Shown here: positions 45,601 to 57,600 of the stretch, piece by piece
How the letters are laid out: each line of letters starts with the position of its first letter
Numbering within the stretch: the stretch's first letter is position 1
Assembly: GCF_918797505.1 (NCBI RefSeq)
Contig: NC_092798.1
Location: forward strand, 3,795,501 to 3,859,500
Length of the DNA stretch: 64,000 nucleotides
Reading direction: 5' to 3'
Origin: Bemisia tabaci
Lineage: Eukaryota > Arthropoda > Insecta > Hemiptera > Aleyrodidae
Notes under the pieces: model-generated
Told to the model about the DNA's origin: nothing
The model's input: only the letters and a program-made list of their open reading frames with translations
The model's database searches: none
Position numbers and translations under genes: made by a program

Positions 45601-48600
45601 TCACAGATTGCACTTATGCTCCTTGTCCTCCAAGCCCCTCAATTAAGGATGAAACAAGAGTAATTTATTTTTGCGACATGAGATCCATTCTCTATCTGTT
45701 GCATCCTCCTCCTTAAATTTATTTTTACTTGATCCTTAAAAGTGTGACTTAGCTTGATACAACATAACAATGCTGAAACTGCAAAAATGCGTACTTGGGT
45801 TGCCGCATTTCAACATGTCCGCTCTCATTTTACTTCTTAAAAAGAGACCATACCAAAATCATGGCTTGAATTTTTCACTGCATTCATAATTTATACAAAG
45901 AGAAGAAAATTTATGAAAGTTTTTAAGAATAGATGTTCAGAGGGTTTCATGTAGAGAATGAAGTATGGCAGAAAATCTCCAACACTCCAAACCCAGATAC
46001 ACATTTCTAAAATTTTACCATCGATGATGGAAACACCCAAAACTCATTGTGTTAAATTGAGTTGTTTGAAACATTTATATCAACTCCTTGGTCAATCTTT
46101 ATATTTCAAGATTAACATAGTTAGAGTCTTCATGATGTATTGGTCTTAAATGATCACAAGAAACTTCAACAAAAAACCTAGAAAATATGCATAACAGTGC
46201 TGAAAATTCATCCAAAAATAATTCATTTTTCATGTTTTTTTAGACCCTATCTAGATCTCCTAAAAAGGTATAAACGTATGCTATAAATTTTCTAGTCTGT
46301 ACATTTATCCATAATTATATCCATTTGTTCAAATTGCAGGCAAATGTAGGTATGGAATTTGCGTCAATTTTTATAGACCAATTGAAAGAAGTGGAGACTC
46401 GAATCGAGACCGTCAGTTACGCAGAGAATCATGGTGCAAAAGTATGGAGAAAAGTTCTGATTCTGCTTTTTCTAGGTGAGTTTAACCTCATAGTTTTGTG
46501 TTTATGAGTTTGAAGGTTGTAAAACACCTCCAACCTGTTTTTTAAAGCTTCGACCTTGTCCACGCAAGTGTGGCTCGCAGAACTTTTGGGCAAATAAGTT
46601 CAAGGAGTTGTGGTTTAGCGGAGCTATTGCTCGGAATAAGTTATAGGTGAGTTACAATAAGCTCCGGGAACAAGTTCACCTGAAGTTCTGCGAACCGCGA
46701 TTGTGTGGACAAAGCCTCATTTCCCATAGTTCCAAACTGCCACCAAATCTAATTTTCAGACATTTTGATGAAATTAGCTTTGATAATTTTTACCTATCAG
46801 TAAATTCACAGATTTTAAAAATTGTTTCATCAATGCCATACAGAGCTCAAAGGTATCAAGTTGGAGTTTTTTCAAACCTATCCTATCATCCTATTTTTCA
46901 AGTATATTATTATTTGAGTAAATGGCACTAGAAATTTTTTTCGATTAAAAAATACAAATGTCGCTGTTTGCAAGAAAAGGATAGGTAAGTATTTCCAAAA
47001 AATTTAAATCGAGGTCTTGATATCGATTTATAAAGAGCTTTTAATGAACATCTTGGTATGAAAAAAACACACAACGTCAAGTTGAACTGTAGTAACAGCA
47101 ATCTATCAGCTAAGCATGAATAATTACTCATATCTTTCTCTTTCACGATTTCAGTGATTATAAAAGTAATGTAGCTCCAAGCGATTCTGAGAGGGATATT
47201 CCGAGCAAACGGGACTCAGACTATCCACTGTCTAGGCTGGTATCTTTTCCTGCGCCCCTGCCAGGAAATGATTCCGAAAGCGGTGGATCCCATTCTCCGT
47301 CTCCCAGAGCTAGTCGCAAGAGACAGGTAAAGAACCAAAACCTTTTGTTAATAAAGTTTGATTTGAACAACACCATATTTAATTTTAGTATTGAAGAATA
47401 ACCAAGGTGATGTAATGATCGTTTTTATTAATTTACTTAGGACCTTTCAGCATTTCGCCATCTTCAGAGTACAGTCAATAATACATAAATATATCACAGT
47501 TATTACACTTTCATCCTAAACTAAGTAACATACATCAAGGCACATTATACAAATAGTCTTAAATACGAGAGAGTCAATATTACCTAGCATTGCTTCTAAT
47601 CAAATTGTAATCATTCAACTCTGGTGATTGTTGTTACATGAATTCACCGATGCATCGATATCTCACTTGTCAGAACTTTCCTGATTCATTAATAGGTCGC
47701 AGCACCTCCTGATGAGCGGGTTTGTTGCTATTTCTATTTCAGTTTGAATATTAAGTAAGTTTTCATTTCTCATTGTGGCCAATGTTATTTCTAATTTTTC
47801 TAAAACTTTCAGCTGATTAGGATCTCTATTTTTGTGCAGAATTTTGGCCTCATTGAAATTAATTTTATGGCCCGTATTTTTCATATGTTTGAATACATTG
47901 GATGTTTTTTGCTTAGCATGCTCTTTGACTCTAACTTTGATGGATCGCTCAGTCTTTCCTATGTATTTACTATTGCATGTTTTACATTCTATTTGGTAAA
48001 TACCTGAACAATTATCATCCGATTTTTCTTGATGATTTTTATTTTTGTTTTTACTGGCCATTTTTTTAATTCTATCGATCACATTGTTGTTAGTACTAAA
48101 AGCTAGTTTGTGGTCATGTTTTCTAAAAATTTTATCCACAATATTTGTGGACTCATTACAGAAATGCATTTTCCTATATTTTATTTTCTGTTTTTGCTTT
48201 TGTTTTTTATTATTATCCTCAGCAATATTTTTGTGCTTATTGATAATGTTATTTATTAAATATTTTGGATATCCATTGCTTTCGCAAATGTCATATATAA
48301 TGCTGATCTCTGTGTTTTTCTCCTCTGGGTCAAGTGGTATGCTATGCAGCCTATGTGCCATGGCATGTATAGCCGCATGTTTATGATTAGTAGGATGATT
48401 CGAATAGTATGGTATTATGGCATTGGTTGCATTAGGTTTACGGTATATCTTGAATTTAATTCTATTCTCTGCATTTATGAAAACAGTGAGATCAAGGAAC
48501 AAAAGCAAAAACAGAAAATAAAATATAGGAAAATGCATTTCTGTAATGAGTCCACAAATATTGTGGATAAAATTTTTAGAAAACATGACCACAAACTAGC

Positions 48601-51600
48601 TTTTAGTACTAACAACAATGTGATCGATAGAATTAAAAAAATGGCCAGTAAAAACAAAAATAAAAATCATCAAGAAAAATCGGATGATAATTGTTCAGGT
48701 ATTTACCAAATAGAATGTAAAACATGCAATAGTAAATACATAGGAAAGACTGAGCGATCCATCAAAGTTAGAGTCAAAGAGCATGCTAAGCAAAAAACAT
48801 CCAATGTATTCAAACATATGAAAAATACGGGCCATAAAATTAATTTCAATGAGGCCAAAATTCTGCACAAAAATAGAGATCCTAATCAGCTGAAAGTTTT
48901 AGAAAAATTAGAAATAACATTGGCCACAATGAGAAATGAAAACTTACTTAATATTCAAACTGAAATAGAAATAGCAACAAACCCGCTCATCAGGAGGTGC
49001 TGCGACCTATTAATGAATCAGGAAAGTTCTGACAAGTGAGATATCGATGCATCGGTGAATTCATGTAACAACAATCACCAGAGTTGAATGATTACAATTT
49101 GATTAGAAGCAATGCTAGGTAATATTGACTCTCTCGTATTTAAGACTATTTGTATAATGTGCCTTGATGTATGTTACTTAGTTTAGGATGAAAGTGTAAT
49201 AACTGTGATATATTTATGTATTATTGACTGTACTCTGAAGATGGCGAAATGCTGAAAGGTCCTAAGTAAATTAATAAAAACGATCATTACATCACCTTGG
49301 TTATTCTTCAATACTAAAACCTTTTGTGGTCAAGGTATATTTTATCCTCACTTTTATGTAGAATTGTATTCAAAGTATTATGTAACAATTAATCATAATC
49401 CATTATTTAGAAAGATTGCTATTATCCGTACTATTTTTCCCTTTTTCATCCCATTTGCACTATCTTACGAATAGCGATAAGTTATTCAGTAATCTATCTG
49501 CATTTCACAATATACCTCATATTGTTTGCATCTTCAAGAGGAGAAGGATTATAATGTCATATTAGGGTTGCATAGAATTCAAAATCGAAATCACCTCTTG
49601 CTTTTCTATTTGCATCTTTATTTGCCTCGTCAAAAGCATCTTGTGGGAAATCGAAGGGTATCGAGGTCAAATTTCCAAAGTTTTGATATTTACGGAATGG
49701 TGATGGTAGATAGTATTATCTCCTAATTTAAGTAGAAAATTTCATGAAAAATAAGAATTTGAAATTTTACACAAAATTTCATGCAGTCTCGGAATGAAAT
49801 TTCTCTGAAACATTAAAAAATTAAATTTCAAGGCTATCATCCATGAAATAAACGATGTATGATATTTTTTTAAATTTCATTGAAATCCACCCTCTGTGAC
49901 CAAGGCGATCTCAGACATTGAGGCAATCTCAGTATCCAAATATTACAAGATGAGTTTTTAATTTTTGTGATATTTTCTCCATCTATGAAAGTAATGATGA
50001 TTTTTCTCGTAATTCTTTTTTTTTCAGAAACTGCGGAATCACTCGTTAACTTCACTGTGCCTTTTATCCCACCACCCATTCTTTTCTACATTTAGGGAAT
50101 GTTTATTAATTTTGAAAAGACTGATAGATGCTTGCAATGGAAATGCATCACCGCGAAGAGTTGGTGCATGTAGACAACTTAGTAGGTAAGATTTTAAATT
50201 TCTGATCTCATCTCTCATAAACTCTCAATACGCACAAATATTGTAAAAACAGTGAACATATGAAAGTGGCAATTTTGTCCCTCTTGAAAACAGAAGTAGT
50301 CTGAAATGAATTAACTATCCATCCTCATTAAAAGAAAAAAGTATGGAAGGATTGGCAGAAATGCTCACATACGTAAGCTCTCATACCCTTTATTCATACT
50401 TCACCGTAATAAAATTTATGTGGAAGTTAACTGTGGAAATGGACTGTGGAAATTGTTAGGATGAATAGTTTGTTGGGATGAGTGTATACTGTATTGGTCT
50501 TTGTTTCCGCAATGAATCTATGTTTTGAAAAGCAATATTTTCAATTGCAAAAATTCCCAAAAAGTCATCTACAGTGAGATCAACGCCAATAATTGTTCCC
50601 TCTTAATTCGACATATGCGGATTGTCTGTATGAAAAGAAGAAGAGTTTTCATCATTTCAGTCGAGGAAAACCTGGAAGAGTCAGGAAATTATATTCTCTT
50701 GAGTCTACAGATAATGTGATTGTCCCAAACCTTTCTAGAATCTACCTAGACTTTCAAAATGGGTCACAAGACAAAGCATGGTATTGAATGTAGTTTCTGT
50801 GACTTTCACTTACACTGCTCGCAAATGATCAGAAATCATAATGGGATCTAATGAAAAAAAATTCTGTTTTCAGGGATAGTGTATGGAGTGTACTAACTGG
50901 TAGACCAATAGAAGGAGCTTCCTCTATCGTTCTGCACGATGTTAGAGAAATAGAAATGTGGATTCTAAGGTTGCTTAGTGCCCCAGTTCCTGTTCCTGGC
51001 AAAACTAGAGTGGAGGTTTGTAAACTAACCCATGAATAACCTGATAATTAGATGTGTATTCTCGCCCTGTAGCATTTACTCTTATCATGAACCAATGCTC
51101 TGAAAGGAAATGCGCATCCAGAACAAGCTTGCAAGCAGCAGAAAAGCCTTAAAAACCATAAGCATGAAAAACTTTAGTTAGTAAAGAAAAAACGAGGGAA
51201 ATATCTTGTCCGTTGAAAAAATCATGAAAAATTTAGATTTTTATCTCTTTAGAGTAAAACTCTCATAAATGAAGAAACCGCGGTACTATTGAAAATATCA
51301 ATGGTTAAATGTGAAAAGTGGGTAATCTTTGATTACGTTTTATTTTCCTGAAGAGAAACTAATCACAATGCCTCCTTTCCTATTTTGTGTGACTTTTTTA
51401 GAATGAGCAAAGGAAATTCCCAAACAATTTAATCAGAAGCTGTACTTAGTGTTGTTTAGTTTTCCGTTAAAAAAAGGAAATAAACTAATCTCTTGCTGTA
51501 ACAAATCGGCAAGGGACCGGGCGATTCCTTTGCAAAAGAGAGATTTTTGTTATAGCAAGAAAATCGTTCAACAGACCAGGCAATTCCTTTGTAAAAGAGA

Positions 51601-54600
51601 GATTTGTGTTATAATGAGTGTTGTTACAGCAAGAGAATACTGTATCAGCAAAGACTTACAGCATTGCAATCTTGAGATTTTAAATTTTTATATCACAGCC
51701 ATCGATACCTATTTAGAAAAATTAGAAAATTCAAAATTTCCTTGTCTTCGATAAAAAATTTAAACTAATCTGAAAAAGGAATGAACATTAGCCTATTTTA
51801 AGTAAAATTTCATGTTTCACTCTTATACGTAGTTCAAGTTAGCTACTTACGCAACAGATGTGAGGCGATGAGTATTGTTTGTCCAAATTCTGAGCAAAAA
51901 ATAAAATTTCCTGACTTTTAGTTTTATTTGTCAGTATAACAACATTATTCCTTCACATTTACAGTTTTGAAAATTTGTGATCTAATCTTCTTCCAACAAG
52001 AGAACCGGCGAAAATATTCAGTTTTTAAATTTTATTTGATTGATAAAGCTTTTTATCTCTTGTAAACCTGAACCTATTAAGTTTTATCGTTTTGTCTAAC
52101 TTATTTTTGCAGGTGGAAGTTTTATCCCCGCATCTCCACTCACCGTTCATGTTTTGTTTACCAGACCACACGAGATTTGCCCTAGTCGATTTTCCGCTTC
52201 ACTTGCCTTTAGAATTACTCGGCGTGGACACATGCCTCAACGTACTTTCTCTCATTTTATTAGAACACAAGGTTTGTTTTTTTTTTTTGTTTTTTGCTGT
52301 TTCCACTTTTCAGAACCTACTAGTTAAGAACTTAAAACTGGAAAAACGCATCTCGCAGGCTGTTATGGTAAAGATGAAAAAGTATACCGAAACACGCATA
52401 TTGTTGAATACATATGACGTTATATATATTGTTGAATAACGCATATTGTCCAAGCCATTAAACCTTATTCAACAATATGCGTGTTTCGGTATACTTTTTC
52501 ATATTTTTCAACTTAAAACTAGTTTCAATCTTTCTCCTTCCATAGGTAACTCTCAAACAAACAAACAAAAATTATGAAGAACCCTGCTCAGAATCCCATA
52601 GATTTCGGCATTGCAGTGGCTAATATCTCTATCCTTTGATGATATTCTTCATGATCTCCTGAGCATGAAAACCTTTTTGAAATTGAACCATCTGTATGTC
52701 GTTTTCAAGGAAACAAGAAGACTGAAAAGTTCTTTTTTCACCATTCTCACATGCGTTTTTCAATTAGGCTTGTGCCAATCTCTGTGTGTTTCGCTGCTGT
52801 GCTGTACACCGTTGTCATTCAGAGGCGTTAGATTCTGTTTGTCGGCCTAATCCACCTGGTTGTAGAAGAAAGAAGATCCCTCATATCCAAGATGTTGTAA
52901 AAAGCGCCATTTATAACAACAACAAAATTTAACCCAATATCTAGTTTTCTGTTTAGAGTTCTTTCGGCTCGAATTCTAATTCATATCTTATTCATCTCTG
53001 GTTTTTTTCCCCACAAATCAACGTGATTTGGTTTGTACCACCAACTTACTCGCTTTCTTAACTTCTTTTTCGTTTATTTTTTTGTTCACAGTTGGTGATT
53101 CAGTCTAAAAATTACAACGCCCTATCAATGTGCGTTATGTCTTTTGTAGCGCTAATTTATCCATTAGAGTATATGTTTCCTGTGATACCTTTGCTTCCTT
53201 CCTGTATGGCTTGTGCTGAGCAGGTAAGCCGACCTCTTTCTATTTTTACCCATACTTTAATACAATTTAATACGCCAATGTTTTGGCTTTTGTCTTGAAA
53301 TTTACCGCCCTTCAAGAAGTCTGTCAAAGCTCTTGCCCAAAAATTTTGATACAGTTATCTTGGAAAGTTGTAGTAAAAATTGACTGTTTTCAAAATCTGT
53401 TGACTCTTGATAAAAGCTTTAAAATTTTTTAAAGTATGCAAATGGCCCCATTTAAGCAGCTTTAATTCAGATATTCCTATTCCTGTCTCATTGTCTGTAG
53501 AATTTACACTAAAAAAGATAAAGTGAGGAACATTAGACTGTAAGAAATAATTTTTATATAGAGGAATTTTAGGCAATTTTATAAAAATGTGGCAGATTGT
53601 TTGAATCTTCTTCCTAATTTTTGCAGTTACTGCTGGCGCCCACCCCTTATGTCATTGGAATACCGGAGAATTTTCTAATGACGAAAAGAAATTTTCAGTA
53701 AGTCTGCTTTTTTTTGCCCTTTTAATCAGCAGTTTGTTCGTGTAGAGTATGCAGAATAATTGATAAAACTTAACTTCATACTTACATTAACAACTCAACC
53801 GAGTTTAAGTGAAATGCATTTTGAAAGAAAAAAAAATGAGTCAGGATTACTTCTAAATTTAACGATTTGTAAATTTTCCCCTGTTTCAAACTCAAAATTG
53901 AGAACAAAAATTTTGATAATGAAAATTGTCGCCAAGCGTTGTTCTAAACATTAAGTCTCATGGAGGGTTTGAAATTTCAAACCTCTTTTTTTCAGTTCAA
54001 ACTTGATGCGACTTGTTGCTTTTTTGTTATTTAAACTCTGTTCAAAAATTACAACAAAATAATGAACAATTTTAATGAATGTCCCCCTGTAATATGCAAC
54101 AATGTTACTTAAATTTTGAATTTAATGTATTTCTTCAAATTAGTTTCATTGGTCGACATCCTTTTCTCCTCAATACTCTACATTCTTTCATTTTCTTCCC
54201 CTCTGGAATAACCTTTTCTTTGTTTTTATTTTCCAGGTTACCTGATGACGTATGGCTTATTAATTTAGATTCTAGTCGAAATTGTATCACTCCACCTAGT
54301 GGTTGTAGAGAAGAAGTTCCGCCTTTACCTGAGCCCGAGTGTTCAATTCTGAAGAACCATTTAAATCAGGTTTGTATAATCCAACTCCAAAAAGATTATT
54401 ATCATATTTAATTTATCTTTGTACTCAGTACAAAAGAGATTGTTAAATTATCGGAGGTTGGTACCAAAACTGAACTATTTTTTCTGAAAGGAACCAGAGA
54501 TGTGTGGGAAAGATGGGATCTGCTCATTTGAACTGAATGAGAAACAGTGTAAAAGTGGCCATGATTCCTTTCGGGAAAATGGAAAAGTGGGATTTGACAT

Positions 54601-57600
54601 TAAATCAAAAGGAGCTAAACATCAAAATATGCTAACTCATGAGCCGTTGGCATGTGTCAAGAGCGTTGTGGACCGGGCTCATGAATCAAAAAGTGTGTGG
54701 GTCTTTATCTTCGATGCTGATGTCACTAGCGCTTAATAATTCCCATTCATTTTCATGACCATCATCTAAGGAGGACGCTCCTTCTTTCCCACCCGGCTCT
54801 CCTTCTTCTTTGCATAAATACGTCCAACTCATCGTTAACATGGATTTATTTTCATAAGAGAGGAAATATCTTTCAAATAGTCAAAGCAATCATTTAGTTT
54901 AGGGTTAAGCTTTTGATCTTTCTTTTGTAAAGTTTCATAATTTCCAAAATTACTCCATCCTGTATGATTCCTTCGTGTCCATAAAAAAAAAATTCAAATT
55001 AAGTTTTGAGACCAGAATTTTTTGGATGTAAAAGAATCATGATTCCCCCCCCCCTTTTTAATTTGTTGGTCTTTTTTTTACAGGCACTCAAAAGTCTATC
55101 AGAACCTTCGAGTCAGTTTCAATCCTCAGAAAATCAGCGGTAAGTTTCCAATCCATCCTCTTTTGTTTTAGCTCTTCAAGTTAAATGAATTCAATTTGGA
55201 ACCAGCAGCAGATGATAATTACTTCCATTTAAAAATATGTTAATTTACCCAAAGACAGAAGAACATGTCAAAAAATTTTTAAGGTCTGCTTCCTTCTCTA
55301 TTCTTTTTTACTGTATGCCTGTAGAGTGTTTCAGCAAGACCACCTATTCACTTTCAGTCAATTATGAAAATTTTAAGCATTTGCAAGTTGCGAAGGTGTT
55401 TGATCTGTATATTTCTATTTTTTTAAAAATTGTAGTACTAATGTCTTTTCAGATGTTGATTTCTGTCTCTTCCATTATATTTTAACCCTTGCAGCAACAA
55501 CTTATCTTTTTAAAACAGACTCCTAAATTCTTAAAAGGCAAATTGAGTTTTAGTAGTTGCGTATTCTAGTAGTAGTATTGCAGTATTAGCAGTATCACTA
55601 TATCATCTCAATATTACACAAGATCTGATTTTAATAGGAACCATCCATTTTTTTTCCAAACTTATCCAATAACATAGTTAATTTTTTTTTTATTTTTTCA
55701 ACCAGGCCTTCGTTACCAAACATTCACTCGCAATCCACAAATCCCTTCTTGTATGGAAATGATGTTGATTCTGTTGATATCGCTACCAGGGTTGCAATGG
55801 TAAGTCATTTTATTGTATACTCAAAGTAAATTTGTTATACGTCTGTCAGATAAAAAAGTACAAGAGGTTCATCGCTCCCCTTTTGATTCTTCTTTTTCTT
55901 TCTCTGGGAAAGTTTTACTCTTCATTGCAGGATTCCCATTTCATTACTATGTAATTACTATTTACTAATTACTAATTTACTATTTATCTACTTGTTTTAC
56001 ACTGCATTTTCTTGTAAATTTTTTGACAAAATTAGTCAGTCAAAATTACTTACAGTCTCCGTCTCTATAGCTTCCAACATTAGCTTCCAAGATTCTAGTA
56101 GAGTGTCGTTTTTGCTAAAGTTGTATCTAATGCTCTCATTTTCCTGGTGTTAAATGACTAATGTTTTCACTCTTTTCCTTTTCAGATTCGATTTTTTAAT
56201 TCTAGTAATCTTCTTGGCAATTTTATGGAGCATACGAGAACCTTAAGACTTTACCCACGGCCAGTTGTGGCACTGCAGATCAACAGTTTTTTACACTCTA
56301 GACCTAGGATTACTCAATTTATCAGTAAATTTGCAAGAAGTCAGGTAAGATAATTTTTTTTTTCATATCTGTAAGTAACAAAATACATCAGATTTGCAAA
56401 AGGGTGACTTGTAAATAAATTTGATTTTAATAAAATGTACTCTGAAAATTAATGAAAAATTAGCATTGTAATAATTGAATCAAAAGTTCATCCTTTAGGC
56501 TGGTTTGTCATTACAAAATAGCAATGTGTCTTCAGCAGGACTCTATTTTAACGAACATGAGCACGACAAATTAGAAGTTTCAATGCTGTGTTCATGGGAA
56601 ACATCATCTATACAATGATTTTTTTACAATTTCTATGCCTGAAATACTACTTTTGATAAATCCTCTAGAGTTTGTACTGCAAAAATCCATAACAATTCAT
56701 TTAAATAATTTGAAAATCTAATTTTTCTTATTTTTCTTCTCTCTATCTCTTACAAGCATATTACTCCGTCTATTTTTACAAAGTATTCACAATAATGTTA
56801 GGTGTAATTTGTCATGATCTTAATCAAATCTATTTTTTTTTCCAGGCTGTGGAATTTTTAGCTGAATGGTCCTTAACACCAAGCAATGAAGTATTTCTGC
56901 GAGTCCATAATGGTATCTATGATCCTTCGCAGATTGGAGACAAAGCTAAGTGGTTTGCAAGCAATTTAGAGTGTGTTAAATTCTCTGTTTGGGACGATGC
57001 AAGCTCTCTTGGAGGAGTATTGAAACATATGCCGCAGCAAGAACAACCTACTGGTAAATGTCAATTTTGGTCTAAATTTACATAGTTTACATTGATTTGT
57101 CAATCAAAAGATTCAAAATGAAATAATTTAAAATAATATAATTCGATGGTTAAAGTTGAAAAATATCCATCTCAGATTGTGATGTAAGTCTTTGCTCATG
57201 CTTTATTTTTTGAAGGAGAACTAACCCACGGTTTTTATTGAAATTGTCTCTGAATTTTTCCCTTGCATTCCGAAACATTCACAGAAAAGCGCAAGGAAAT
57301 ATTTTGACTAGCACCCCTTGATGAAAATGAAACATAATAGGAGACTTTTTAACTGAGCAATTGAGTTGCGCATTTTTTGTACTCAGGCTTCAAATTGTTC
57401 TTATAGATAAACCAAAACCAGGAGTGTTGAATACATTGATAAAATAACACATAAAGTCTTTAACTGTTGAAAATACGTTTTCAACAATTTCAAAGAGAAT
57501 ATTATACTGAATTTGAAATGTTAGCGAAACTTAAGTTTATTGCAACGTCCCTCTTTTATCGGAAGGGGAGGGTGGAGAGAAAGAAAGAAGCAGGGGGGGG

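Larger units (their letters stand above)
44609..46339 (+). other. MADD: MADD intron 2 with three transposon insertions
   Basis: Holds the 44621-45110 element, the MITE nested in it, and a family Q copy. The rest (45120-45352, 45645-46339) shows nothing recognisable. Confidence 0.7.
47349..49315. mobile_element. Penelope-like retroelement, two truncated copies head to head in MADD intron 4
   Basis: Minus-strand copy about 47387-48497, plus-strand copy about 48498-49315. Their outer ~0.8 kb are inverted duplicates. A 12-bp direct repeat AAAACCTTTTGT flanks the whole (47337-47348 and 49316-49327). The left side has an extra 38 bp before the shared terminus AGTATTGAAGAATAACC. Penelope elements are known for inverted or tandem partial copies and a short tail at one end, which fits. 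Confidence 0.85.

Noticed and set aside
48045..48657. Hydrophobic open frames with runs of Phe/Leu that look like membrane proteins
   Set aside because: They are the antisense of the Lys/Asn-rich Penelope endonuclease coding sequence.
49240..49275. Hammerhead-like string (CTGAAGATGGCGAAA) near the end of the Penelope copy
   Set aside because: Hammerhead ribozymes occur in Penelope elements, but the invariant CTGATGA core is not present and I could not form the three stems.
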